The notes under the pieces were generated by a model, which made no database searches, was not told the origin of the DNA, and worked only from the letters and a program-made list of their open reading frames with translations. 64,000 bases of DNA from Purpureocillium takamizusanense (taxonomy: Eukaryota; Ascomycota; Sordariomycetes; Hypocreales; Ophiocordycipitaceae), in contig NC_063068.1 in the NCBI RefSeq assembly GCF_022605165.1, positions 5,270,001 through 5,334,000 on the forward strand, read 5' to 3'. Numbering within the stretch: the stretch's first letter is position 1; each line of letters opens with the position of its first letter. The translations under genes and the position numbers were made by a program. This document shows, piece by piece, positions 9,559 through 20,818 of this stretch.

Positions 9559-11486
9559 TCATGCCGCGTCCTGCTGCTCCGCATCTTCTGCGGACGGGAG
9601 GTGGATAATGAGGTTGTCGGAATACTCGTTGGCCACACCGTTGACGGTGGTCCACTCACCCCTACGGCGGTGAATCTCGTTCATGCCGCGACAGGCAGTC
9701 TCGGCGATGTAGTGCAGCTCGTCGAGCGTGTTCTGATTGCAGTTTGCGAATACGCCGTCGATGCTCTTGTGCCACTGCGACGTCGGGTTGGCGACGGCCA
9801 TCTGGTAGGCGTTGACGTCGTAGTCTTCGATGCGGAGGGGGGTTCGGGCCGGGGCGTGTGCGGGCGGCGCCGGTTGTCTGCTCTGGTCGCTGTGGTGTTC
9901 CTGGTGCCGTTGTCGTTGCTCTTGTTGGCCATCATGTTGTTGTTGTTGGTTTTGTTGTAGTGTGTGATTCTGCTGCTGCTGCTGCGGCGGCGGCGGCGGC
10001 GGCGGGTTTTGTTGACGTGCTTGTTGTAGGTCATGTTCAGCTGTCTGGGACGCAGGAGAAGATCGCGGCTGCGGGGCGATGAAGCGGTCGTCGGCGGGGT
10101 CCCGAGGCAGGTACTCGACGGGGTCGCCGGACGAGGGGTCGTTGGGCTGGGGCACGCCCAAGACGACCTCGACGAAGCGCTGGGAGAGGCCGCGGCCAAG
10201 GCCGCAGGGGTCGACGAGGTCAAAGTCCGAGCTGAAGGCGCCGTCCTCGCGGAGGTAGTGGTCGTAGGCGAGGAAGCTCGCGCGGCAGAGGCGCAGGCGC
10301 GGAGCGGCACAGCGGACGGCCATGGCGAGCCACTGGCCGTCGTCGGGGGCCCGCAGGTTGGGGAGGCCGACCCAGAGGACCTTTTTGGAGTCGGCGTTCC
10401 AGTCGCGGGCCTGCTCGGCCTTGAGGTAGACCTCGTTCAGGTAGAGCTCCTCGAGGGTGTCGCCCAGCTCCTCCATCATCTTGACGAGGATCTCGGGAAG
10501 CATCTCGACGCGCTTGAGCTCGAGGCAGGCGAGGTGGGCGAGGTAGACGCGTGGGGCGGGGAGGGAGCGGGCGCGCCACTCGTCGGGGGTCAACTGCCAG
10601 AAGCGCGTCTGCTTGAGGCCTCGCGGGGGCTTGTCCTCGTGGTCCATGCCGATAAGGCAGAGCGACTCGAGCAGGCCGGCGTTCTCGATGAGGTTCCAGA
10701 GGCAGGCGCCGAACCAGCCGACGCGGGGGGGCTCGTTCTCGTGGCGGCGCAAGGTGAGGACGAGGTGCTTGAGGGCGGCAACGACGCCCATGATATTCAT
10801 GACGTCGCTGGGGTTCATCCACAGGTGGCAGATGGCCACGTCGGTTACGTTCTCGAGGACGAGCGTCTCGAGATCGGCCGAGTCCTCCTCGGGCCGGTTG
10901 GCAAACGCCTTGAGCGTGTTGGCGAGGATCATGGTGGCGGCGTTGACATGCCGCCCCACGAGCTGGAAGGGGAGGTTAAGGCGCAGCCGGTCGACGTCGC
11001 GGCAGTTGAAGAGCATCGTCTCGAGCGCGTCCAGGTACTCGGTCTCGGTGAAGGAGGCGTCGTTGAGGCAGTACTTGCGCTGCATGGTCTGGCAAAAGTC
11101 CGTCATGGACGGGACGCGGGCGAAGACGGCCTCGAGGAACTCGACTTCCACTGAGGTAGGTAGAAAGTCAGTCGGCCGAACCCACCGGTGGATAGACAGA
11201 AAGAATGGTAGAGGAACTCACTGTCATCTCGAAGCACCATGAGGTCGACGTAGAGGCTCTTGCAGTGGTAGCCAATGGTCTGCAAGGCGTCGGCCTGCGG
11301 CCTGCGGAAGCCACTCAGCCTGCTGAGGCGCGAGAAGTCCAGGCCGAGGGTGCGGCATGCGTAGGGCTTGAGGGTGCGGTCGAAGACGCGGCACACGAGG
11401 CGCAGCTCGAGCACTTCATTCTTGGATTCTCCGGTGAGGCACTTGAGCAGGATGGCGTCTACCAGCTCGCGCGGGAGCCGGTCCAT
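9559..11486 (-). CDS. F-box protein with glutamine-rich C-terminal region
   Basis: Probable substrate receptor of an SCF ubiquitin ligase. Exon 1 is 11486-11222, the intron 11221-11151 (donor GTGAGT, acceptor CTACCTCAG), and exon 2 11150-9559. The junction rebuilds a methionine codon (A plus TG), giving about 618 residues. The N-terminus MDRLPRELVDAILLKCL is a clear F-box start, with ELRLVCRVFD completing the motif within about 45 residues. The middle holds irregular leucine-rich segments (for example LACLELKRVEMLPEIL and LGDTLEELYLNEVYL), as in fungal F-box/LRR proteins. The region near residues 450-520 is a disordered run of prolines and glutamines (seven prolines in a row, then Q-rich), followed by a conserved-looking tail. 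The substrate is unknown. Reading it as two separate genes is less likely, since the splice signals are strong and the frame is continuous. Confidence 0.75.
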
Positions 11487-14400
11487 GATGACGGCGCAGG
11501 ATGATGTGGCCGTCGTCCTAGGTACCCGTGCTCGTCATTGATGGATGGGACGATTTGTTTTTGCCGCGCAGTCTCCCCTTGGCCACGACGATAAGACGCC
11601 TCGAGACGGGATATTAACTGGTGTGCGGTATAGGCAGCGCTGTCTGGGAGTCTGGCGGTTGATGTTTGCGGAGGTGGGGTTTGCTTGCTGCTCGTGTGGG
11701 TGATAGTGGTGGTGGTGGTGGTGACATCTCCTGAGCCGCTTGTTAGTAGTACTTCGTGGTTCACACTACGAAGCACTAGCGGTTCTCGCAGTGGCTGCCC
11801 CTCGCCGATAAGATAGCGGTCGGTCTTCAGGGTCCTCGCCGGCGTGGCGATCCCGCTTACCCTATATTAAATTAGTACTTTACCCCACCACCAGAGATGG
11901 ATCGATCAAACAACACTTGCGATCTATGTAGAGGCCAGTAAGGCAAGTAAGTAGCCAGCTTAATGTGCCACCCGCGGCGACAAATTACATGTCCAATAGG
12001 AGCTCGGTGATGTACCCGTATTTATGTCTCGGGGAGCATCGGGCTGACCCGTTCTTTTGCACATGAGCATGCATCGTGGCTCTCAACCGATATAGTCACG
12101 GAATCCAGCGTCGACAGCGCTCAAGACCGTCGTCCAGAAGAACGAGCATGGCTTGGAACACGAGGCCCGCACAAGCGCGACACGCTACCGCTGCCCTCCT
12201 CTCAGGTGACGACTCTGGAATGCCTATCTTCATCAAGAGGATGGCCAAAGAAAATGTTGTCTTGAATTGTCGTGGTGTCCACTTAGGGAGACTGAGCTAC
12301 GAGCGAACCATCTGTGGCGTAGAGAGTCTTCACATTAGGCCCCCCTGTGCCTAGGGCTTGACTCTTGAGCTTGCGGTTCTCTTCTGCGGAGGCCAGCTTG
12401 TTCTGTCGAACAACTTGTAGGGCGGCTACAAGTATTTCTGGTCTCTGACGCTCAACATCTGCCTGCTTTGCCTTTGTTATGACATATTTCCTGGAGAGAG
12501 TGCCGTGGTCCACACCAGCTTGGCCACAGTCATTGCGACACGATGCGTGTCGATGTATAGCATGCACGCTCTTGCAGGGCTGGTAGAGGACCTAGTCGAT
12601 GATACCTATAGTGTGTTAGAAAGGGCTGGCGTACCTGCTACTCCTCAATTATGAAACCGTCGACGTCATTGTACCTTCTGCAGCGGCGACGGCCGTGTTT
12701 GGGACACGCAGGGCTTTCGATACACTAAGGAGATGAGCGTGGCTTGGATCAGCAATGGATCATGCTGGCTGTGATCCGTTAAACGGCAAATCGCTTAGAT
12801 GAGCAACAAGCTGTGACGAGTTTGGAACTGCTGCTGCCTTACTGTGGCCTGACTTTTGGTCACCTTGCGAAAGCGACTAGCTATTCGTGCGCAGAGGCTG
12901 TATACTCTGTGGATGACGACGAGGATGAGGCTCAGATGGTGAAGAAGTGGCCAGGGCAGCACACTGTTCGTCGCCTACAGCAGGCTGACATTGTCGTAGA
13001 CCTCCTTGAAACCATGCACGGCGTGCATTCTCGAATCTACAATTGATGAACAGAATATGTAAGGTACCTTCACAAGTCCTGTATGGGAGACCGGTTGATA
13101 GCTTGCTTCCAGAGAGGTGATGTCGCGTCAACACTACGCACAACTGCGGTTGGACTCGAGGCTCGCGGACCAGCAATCGCGTTGAGTACATGTGCTAGTC
13201 GAGTAATCGCACAGTACATGCTTCGTCTGTTGAGAGAGAGTGATGCAGTAGCTAAGCCGCTTGTTGTAAGATGCTTTCGACATTCGTGCATCCATCTCAC
13301 TCTCAATAACGACTTACACAAAGACACTTACGCACGCTGTTTCCAACGAACCCACTGATCATGTGCCCGCTCACTCCACACACACGACTTGCGTATGTAC
13401 TCCAGACAATGCGGCCCGCGTGGGCTCTATTTACGCTTGAAGGTGCCAAGGCTGAGACCCGAGATGGGCTGTGTGCAATACGAAGTAACTTAGACCAGCT
13501 ACTGGCTGTGCACTCTGCGCTGAGCGATCCTGGGGGGCCAGAGATAGAAGAAGTCATACTACCTGGTAGGTTGGTGTGATGGGGTCATTTGCAGTCCATC
13601 GCGCCGTGGGAGAGTCCAACGGTATCAGCGACAAGAGTCGCGCAACAAAGGGCTCTGCTCCTCGCTGACGATGCTCCAGGCGACGTCAGAGCGAAGGAGC
13701 CTGTAAAGGTCAAAGGAGGGCGACAAGGTTTGGTGGGGGCGGACTGGTGGCGCATCGCGGCGCTGCCTCCGACTGCGAGCGCAGCCAAACAGGCGACTGC
13801 CCGCACCACCGCCGCAGCGTCTGACTTCGTGTCCAACATGCGGGTGCGCCACAGGCAACTCTGCCCCTCGTTCCTGACGAGGGGGCTGGGAGGGAACCAG
13901 TCGTGTGTGGCTGCAGCTAACCCTGCCCCGGGGAGAGCTCTCATCCTTGTCCATAAGTCAACGGTGCATGAAGTCGCTGCAAAGCAACGGCCTTCGTCAA
14001 CGTCGCAGCGCCTCCCCCAGCTGCGGAGGTGTTGCACCAAAGAGACATCGCGGCACAGACCGAACAAGCTGTGCTGAGTCGAGAGGTCGAGAAAGCAGAA
14101 CGATCAAGGTGAAACGCGGCCGGTGCCAGGGAGCTAGTTGGCGTGGTTTACGGCCGACATGGGTGTCCGAGCTTGGTGCGGCGGCTGCTCGCTCGCTCGA
14201 GGAGAGAGGGTGACGATGCCACCCAAGACATGAATCAATCAAATTGGGCCGCGCGCGCCAATTGCTGGCCGTCAGGGTGGGTGGGAGCCTCTGGAGCTAA
14301 GGACATGGCCGTTTATTAGTATTATGATGCCACGCCAGGGCCAGCAAAATCGCGGCGGACTTGGCCTCCGACGGCGCCAGGACAGCAGCAGCAGGAATGT

Positions 14401-16126
14401 GAAGCAGATGCCCCAGCAACCGGCGGGCGAGCTCGCACATGAGCGCCGTGCCCCCGGATCGCCGGCTTGGCTGTCTCTGACCCGACTGCCGTCTCATGCC
14501 GTCGCCGATCGCCTTGTGTTGTGGCTCGTGCAGAGCGCCGCCCCTGTTTTCTCTCGGCCGGGAACCAGGAGAGGCAGACAACGGCAGCCTACCGAGATGA
14601 AGCGTCAAGGCGAGATGGATGGATGGATGGAGGAATGAAAATGAATGACGTTTTCTCGCGGCCGCCCGGTGGACACTGATCGGGTGGAGATATCGCGCCT
14701 GGCGTTGCAGCCCGCTTGATCCGTGGGTCGACCTCTTCGTCAGTCATGCACGAAGCCGCTAACGGGCTTCAAAAAAGATGGGGAACCTTCCCTGTCCAGA
14801 CCGGGCCTGTGGTGGCTAGTGCCATGCCGAGACTCACTTGCGACCCTGGCCTCGGCGCCGGACGGCTTCGTAGTGCCTGTGGCGGTAGGCCTTTGGGTCA
14901 TGGTGCGAGAGCCTTTTTTTCTCCCCCTCTTGTTGTTATCTGACGTTCTGGGTGTTGGGGAGGGGAGAAATGTGAGCCAAGCAAATTGCCATGCCGGAGC
15001 ACGACCTCCTCCCTCAGTCGCCATGAGCGGAGGACGGGCCTCCCCCCTGCACCTGCCCAACTCACTGCTCCTACAGCAAATTCTGGCATGATACATACGG
15101 AAGGTACCTGGTAACCCAGGACGGCGCCAGGGCTCGGCCCAGGGCAACAATGCGACATGGCCCGATCACGGCCGCCGGAGATGGTGGTCGGGTGGTTCCT
15201 GCGCAGCCTTGTCCGTCTGTGACGAAGACAAGTGCATTGGGCTCCGGGTACTTTGTCGTTCGTACAATATTGTACCTTAGCTACCGTACCGTGCCGCGCC
15301 GCGCCTGCCTGCTACCTGCATGTAGTGCCTACGAGTAGGATGTGCGACATGTTACGTCGCTTGCGACTGTGCTGCGCTGTGTGATCGTGACCGGGGCCTG
15401 GAATCTAACGCTTCCGCCTCGCTTGCGTGAGGTGCTTGCTGCTCAAGTAATAAGGCAGCTCTCTTCATTGCTCCGTAGCACACATGTTGATACTGTGCTG
15501 GCCCGGACGGGACTGTACCCGTCGTACCAAGTATTCGTACTCTGTACTGACTGATCTGCCTGCCTGGCGGCCCTTCTTCCCGTTTGCCGTATGCCAAGAC
15601 CGGTGGTGCGGAAACTGGAAACATCCGTTTTCGCGTGGTCCATCGTGGCCGCTCTTTCCATTTCCATGGCCGGCCTCCACCCACAGGTACGTAGCGAGCG
15701 ACCACTCATCACTCTTGCCTCTTCCAACAAAAACACCACTGGCCGGCCTGCCCACCCACCCACTCCCGCTCGCCCGCCCCGACCATACTATGTACTAGAG
15801 TGACCACACCAGGCCCCCGTCGCCCACCTGCCGCCCACCTGCCCACCACCTTCCTCGGACTTGGCTGCCGACCCAACCTCTCTCTCTCTTTTTCCTCTCT
15901 CCCGCTGCAACCTCTCCCTGTTTTCTTCTCTCGCGCCTCTCATTGCAAACAAAAAACACTCCATCATCAGTCGCATCAGAACAAGCATCAGCTACCGCGT
16001 ACACTCCTCCGCGCCTCTCTGACTGCATTTCAGACTCTTTCGTCGGCCTCTCCCCGCCTCTGTGCTGCCGTCGCAGAGCTTAGACACACAAACCTCGCCG
16101 TCCAATTCCCTCACAAATTACCAGCA
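11487..16126. other. 4.6-kb intergenic region, no supported gene
   Basis: Near 11735-11755 the minus strand has a CTACTAAC branch-like word followed by CTCAG, a plausible 5' leader intron acceptor for the F-box gene. From about 12.0 to 13.6 kb base composition is less GC-rich than the rest, and short open frames (12283-12567 minus, 12813-13046 plus, 13083-13358 plus) show no family resemblance. 13589-14077 (plus) is open for 162 codons but has no recognisable domain. An ACTTCGTA motif copy lies at 13479. The final 300 bases are the pyrimidine-rich leader of the downstream GPI protein gene. Confidence 0.5.
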
Positions 16127-16931
16127 ATGCGCGCTTCCGCCGTCGTCGTCGCCTTCGCCGCCGCTGCGGTGTCGGCCCAGCAGAACTACACCAGCGAGCT
16201 GGACATGAAGATCGACCCCAACTCTGTGGAAATTCAGCTTCGAGGTACGTGCACTGCTCTCCTCTACTCGGTGCCACTAGTGAAGCCGAGGAGGGCGCCC
16301 TCGCTGCCTGCGAGAGCGCGCCGCTCATGGCCCTTTGTTTTTGGCGCTCTGCTTTGCAGAACCTCTTGCTAACATGATTTTCGCAGCGCAATGGTGCCAG
16401 GCTCAGACCAACACTTGCAACCTCCTCTGCAACAACGACACAGACAAGAACAATTGCGCTCAGGTAAGCCCATGGCTCTGCGTGCTGGCCTGCGTCTTCT
16501 GTTCGAGCTCGTGCTGACTGTACTGGAAATAGGAGGACCTCAAGTATGAATGCACATGCGCATCCAACTCCTCGGCGCCTGGCCTGCAGTTCTATACGCA
16601 GACCATGCCCACCTTCATCTGCGATGCCCTCTACGGCCAATGCAACCAGCAGAACGCTGGCAATGCAGACGGCCAGAAGGCTTGCACCTCCAATATCAAG
16701 GACCTCTGTGGCAAGCTTGCACCGCCTAAGGCGCCAGTCAGTGATGAGAGCTCGAGCTCGGCCTCGCCCAGCGGCACCACCTCGCCCACGGGCTCCGGCT
16801 CCGCCTCTGCCACTGGCAGCAAAGCTACCGGAACGTCCACCTCGACCGGCCTCGCTGCCCCTACCATGGCCCCAGCAGGCAACGGGGCCGCCGCCGCCGC
16901 CGCCATTGGCCTCCTGGCCTACCTCATCTAG
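16127..16931 (+). CDS. GPI-anchored, cysteine-rich cell-wall protein (DUF7707-type)
   Basis: A secreted surface protein of about 197 residues. There are three exons: 16127-16244, 16387-16463 and 16533-16931. Introns have GTACGT and GTAAGC donors, a TTGCTAAC branch in the first, and TTCGCAG and AATAG acceptors. Residues 1-17 (MRASAVVVAFAAAAVSA) are a signal peptide. The core that follows (NYTSELDMKIDPNSV, RAQWCQAQTNTC, CTCASNSSAPGL, YTQTMPTFIC) has evenly spaced cysteines and N-glycosylation sites, as in the fungal family now called DUF7707. A Ser/Thr/Gly-rich stalk runs from about residue 130 to 175. The end (GNGAAAAAAIGLLAYLI) is a typical GPI-anchor signal. The exact role is not known; wall structure or host-surface contact is inferred. 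Splicing is required, since the WCQ motif is only formed across intron 1. Confidence 0.85.
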
Positions 16932-18717
16932 AGAACGACTGCGCGTTCCGATGTGACGAGCGTCTAGTGCCGGCCCGGGCGAGCTCTAGCGTTCATCGGG
17001 CTGCCCGAACGGGCCGACATCGTCTTCGATTCTCTGTACCCACTTCGTTACCCAGTACAATTTCTCTTCTGCGCGCACTCTCTCACACGACGATTACCCC
17101 ACCTGATGAGCAACAGGACGACGAAACGATGAGGGGTTTACGATATTTGATTTTTGGACGCGGTGCCGCGGAGGATGCTCACACTCCTTGGCGATTGTAC
17201 AGTTCTAGCATTGTTCTGCGCGGCCCCAGGTAATGGCGAGAAGGATAGAGGGTTTGCTGGTGGCCGCCACGACTCTGTTGGAGGATGGCTGCGCACTGCT
17301 TTGCTTGCAATTTCCATCATAGCAAGAGGCGAAAGGAGTAGTAGGAAAGACAGTTTTGATGCTCTAGAACCTTCAGTCTCGGCGTGCGCTGCTGGCTTGG
17401 ATGTCTGTCTTTGGCCTGTGACGGAATGATTGAGGACGGGTGCGACAGCTGACGCTGCCCATGTCTCGGGCTTTCTACGTGTGTTGTCTTGCTTGAATTG
17501 CTTGACCCGATGGTAGGTGGGTTTGTGCGAGGACCGTTACCCGCCCATAGAAAGTCGGGCCGTATGCCGCGGTCTAAGTTACTGTCCCTACAGATCCAGA
17601 GGACGACTTGCTGGATGCCGCAGTACGCTGGCGGGGGCATAAAGAATGAATTGAAAAGGATGACCCACGGCCCGTAGGCTTCGTCAATGCTGCGCACACC
17701 ATTTGCTCCCGCCGCCATGGCAGTGACGGCGAGGTACGGAGACGCAGCCCGGCAGTCGCCGGATACGTAGGATCGGTCAGGGCATTCATGCTGTGCCACG
17801 GCTTGGCGGAGATGCGCCCATTGCGGTGCGAGTCAGCCGGCTGGACTCGTACGCTGTACATGTTGCGCTGGATGCTGATTCGATGAGGTGCTTCATCACC
17901 CTGTGGCCTCGTGGGGTTCCTGTCTGGGGTTCGTCCATGACTTCGATGACGGCCGCCAGGGTACGTCGGGCCTTGCGTTGCGGAAGCGGACGCAGCGGAG
18001 CACGTGGCAGGCTGCTGTGGGCATGCATACATATTACATACGTACTACCCATAGCCAAGGGGAGGAGGGGGCTATAATGCTATATACGTGGATGGGCCTG
18101 GGGGGCGGGGTGGGGGGGTAATAGGCACGCGCTGCACTGGAGCTTGTTGTGATTTTCTCGTTGGGGTGCGTGCGAGACGGAGCGTTGAGGGATGTCTGGG
18201 GAGTTGGAGTCGAGTTGTCAGTGGGCCATGGAAGGGGAAAGGGGGGGGTGAATGAATGCGCATAGTGTCTATAGAGGGCTCGGTTGTTAGGGGGATAAGG
18301 GGGTCGGGGAGGAGGAGACGAGTGATGAGGAGCTGTGGTGGTGGATATGCGTGCGTGTTGTGTGTGCGCGTGTGCGTGTGTCGTCGTGGTAGAGTGCCAT
18401 GTGACGAGGATGCTGTCGCCGTCGAGAAAGTCTATGTGATGTTGATGCTCTGGAGTCTGGATGGCGGTGGTGGCGGCGATGATGGGAGGAGGAGGAAGGA
18501 CCTGAACAGTCTCTCCCTCCCTTCCTCCCTCCCGGCCTCCTATATATATAGCTCTTCCTCCTCCCTTCCCAGCCCATCATTCAAAGCCTCTTTCATCATC
18601 AGCTGTGCGCCTATACCCCCTTTGTCGTGCGTCGCTGCCGGTATGATAGACTGACTGACAGACAGACTCACTCACTCTCCTTCGCTCCCGCCGCCGCCGC
18701 TCCAGTCGTCAAGAGGC

Positions 18718-18747
18718 GCGTGCGTGCGTGCGTGCGTGCGTGCGTGC
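18718..18747. repeat. Tetranucleotide repeat (GTGC)n
   Basis: About seven perfect copies of GTGC/TGCG. Nearby are GCGCA copies (about 18833-18853) and TAGG copies, so the region is a cluster of short tandem repeats. Confidence 0.9.
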
Positions 18748-19027
18748 ATCCCGGGGAAGGGGGGGATCAGGCACGTTTACACGCGCGCATGTCCCGTCCG
18801 TCGCCTCACTTTCGCAATTGCACTACGTATGCAGCGCAGCGCAGCGCAGCGCACGTAGGTAGGTAGGCACGCAGGGAGCAGCAGCTGATGAGGCACAGTA
18901 TGCCAGCCGCCCTCAACACAGTCTCCGGCGGCCACGCGGGGAGAAAACAGACAAGGGGCGAGAGGACGAGGAGAAGCTTTGCTTTGCTCTGCTCTGCTTT
19001 GCCTGCTTCCTTGATCGTGGAGGAGGT

Positions 19028-19065
<38 letters not shown>

Positions 19066-19497
19066 GACGGGCCTCCCTATTTTACCACTGTGAGCAATGC
19101 AGGTGAAGACGCAAAGGAAGCAAGCGAGCAGGCAAATAGGCAAAAAAAAAAGAGATGCCTAGCTCTGGCGTGAGTGAGCGCGAGAGCCAATTTTTACTCG
19201 CCCAACGCCTCTCCATCGAGTTCTCGTGGCTGGGTGGTGAAAGTGAGTGAGGGAGAGGTGGTGCAGATGGGGGGGTTGTGACGTAGACTCGCAGTCTTAG
19301 TTTCCCCTCGGCGCCGCAGCGAAGCTTTCGCTTCGGCACGAGTTGATACCTCGGACTCGAGCCACGAGTGATATCTTCCTCCGTCCGATGATCACTTGTC
19401 TTTGCTCTGGGTAGCGTCCGTCCTTGCACTCACCACGAAGCCGGACTTTGCAGAAGACGAGGCAACGCGCACGCACACAGGATCGCGCATATTCTCG

Positions 19498-19518
19498 CAC
19501 ACACACACACACACACAC
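19498..19518. repeat. CA dinucleotide run just before a start codon
   Basis: An uninterrupted CA run of about ten units that ends eight bases upstream of the ATG at 19526. It lies in the expected 5' leader of the serine hydrolase gene. Confidence 0.9.
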
Positions 19519-19525
19519 GCACAGC

Positions 19526-20818
19526 ATGGGCGACAGCAGCAGCAGCAGCAGCAGCATCGAGGCCGCCTTCGGGGCCGCCATCGACGCGGGCACGATCCAC
19601 GGCGCCGTCATCTGCGCCGCCGACGCGACGGGCCGCTTCGTCTACGACAGGGCGCTCGGCCAGCGCACGCTGCTGTCCGGGGAGAAGCGCGCGCAGCAGC
19701 TCGACGACGTGCTGTACCTGGCGTCGGCCACCAAGCTCATCACCGCCGTCGCCGCGCTGCAGTGCGTCGAGGACGGGCTCCTCACGCTGCGGGGCGACGT
19801 GGCGGCGCTCGCGCCCGAGCTCGCGGCCAAGCAGGTCCTCACGGGCTTTTCCTCCTCGTCGGGCGGCGGCGGCGGCGAGGGGGACGGGGACGCGGAGGAG
19901 GATGAGGGGGATAAGGAGGCGCCGGTGCTCGAGCCCGCGGCGCGGCCCATCACGCTCGAGATGCTGCTCACGCACAGCTCCGGCGCGAGCTACGACTTCC
20001 TGAGCCCGACCGTCGGCAAGTGGCGCGAGCGCTTCGCCCCGTACCCGCCCGAGGGCGTGCGCCGCCCCGTCGAGGAGGCCTTTGGCTACCCGCTCGGCTT
20101 CCAGCCCGGCGCCGGGTGGATGTACGGGCCCGGGCTGGACTGGGCCGGCCGGCTGGTCGAGCGGGCGACGGGCCGCACGCTCGGGGAGCGCATGCAGGAG
20201 CGCATCTTCACGCCCCTAGGCATCAACTCGGCCCAGTTCTATCCCGTCACGCGCGAGGACCTGCGCGCCCGCCTCGTCGACCTGAACCCGATGGACCCCG
20301 AGGCCCTGGGGCGGGCGCCGCTCGGCGGGGGCGGCGACATGAACAAGCGCAGCGAGGGCGACTTTGGCGGCCACGGGCTCTTCATGTCGGGCGGCGACTT
20401 CGCAAAGGTGCTGCGCTCCCTGCTCGCCAACGACGGCAAGCTGCTCCGGCCCGACACCGTCGACGACATGTTCGAGCACCACCTGAGCCCCGAGGCCACC
20501 GCCGGCCACGCCGCCGCCCTGGCCAGCCCGGCCGGCGTCTTCTTCCGCGTCGGCGTCGACCCGGCAACCAAGATGGGCTACGGACTGGGCGGTCTTCTGA
20601 CCCTCGAGGGCATCGACGGCTGGTACGGCGAGCGCACCCTGACCTGGGGCGGCGGCATGACGCTCGCCTGGTTCATCGACCGCTCCAACGGGCTGTGTGG
20701 TGTGGGCGCCGTCCAGGCCGCCCTGCCCCTGGATGCGGCCGTTGTTGGCGACTTGAAGCAGACCTTCCGACGTGATGTGTATCGCAAGTACGCTGCCTGG
20801 AAAGAACAACAGCGGTAG
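19526..20818 (+). CDS. Beta-lactamase-fold serine hydrolase / transesterase
   Basis: A 430-residue class C beta-lactamase-like protein (the family that includes family VIII esterases and LovD-type acyltransferases). The catalytic Ser-x-x-Lys is S67-A-T-K70 in the context YLASATKLITA. The second motif is Y200-G-P (GWMYGPGLDWAGRLVE), typical of the esterase branch. The third element appears as WGGG near residue 373 (LTWGGGMTLAWF) in place of the KTG of true beta-lactamases. No signal peptide is seen, so it is probably cytosolic. The N-terminus has a serine run (MGDSSSSSSS), and residues about 108-135 form a Ser/Gly then Glu/Asp-rich insert. It is a single exon; the start is the ATG at 19526. 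The substrate cannot be deduced and no biosynthetic cluster surrounds it. Confidence 0.82.
   Translation: MGDSSSSSSSIEAAFGAAIDAGTIHGAVICAADATGRFVYDRALGQRTLLSGEKRAQQLDDVLYLASATKLITAVAALQCVEDGLLTLRGDVAALAPELAAKQVLTGFSSSSGGGGGEGDGDAEEDEGDKEAPVLEPAARPITLEMLLTHSSGASYDFLSPTVGKWRERFAPYPPEGVRRPVEEAFGYPLGFQPGAGWMYGPGLDWAGRLVERATGRTLGERMQERIFTPLGINSAQFYPVTREDLRARLVDLNPMDPEALGRAPLGGGGDMNKRSEGDFGGHGLFMSGGDFAKVLRSLLANDGKLLRPDTVDDMFEHHLSPEATAGHAAALASPAGVFFRVGVDPATKMGYGLGGLLTLEGIDGWYGERTLTWGGGMTLAWFIDRSNGLCGVGAVQAALPLDAAVVGDLKQTFRRDVYRKYAAWKEQQR

Larger units (their letters stand above)
16932..19525. other. Intergenic region with simple repeats
   Basis: The 3' region of the GPI gene and upstream region of the serine hydrolase. 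A minus-strand open frame at 17317-17799 lacks an early ATG and has no recognised domain. Repeats include a TA run at 18542-18550, GTGC copies at 18718-18747, GCGCA copies at about 18833-18853, GAC copies at 19032-19058 and a CA run at 19498-19518 that ends eight bases before the hydrolase start codon. Confidence 0.55.

Noticed and set aside
10033..11154. Plus-strand open frame of 373 codons over the F-box gene
   Set aside because: It is an antisense shadow; the minus strand has the F-box, intron and continuous frame.
12283..12567. Minus-strand frame with a coiled-coil-like ending, possible transposase relic
   Set aside because: No DDE, helix-turn-helix or zinc motif and no terminal inverted repeats could be seen; the resemblance was only to generic Gln/Glu/Lys-rich sequence.
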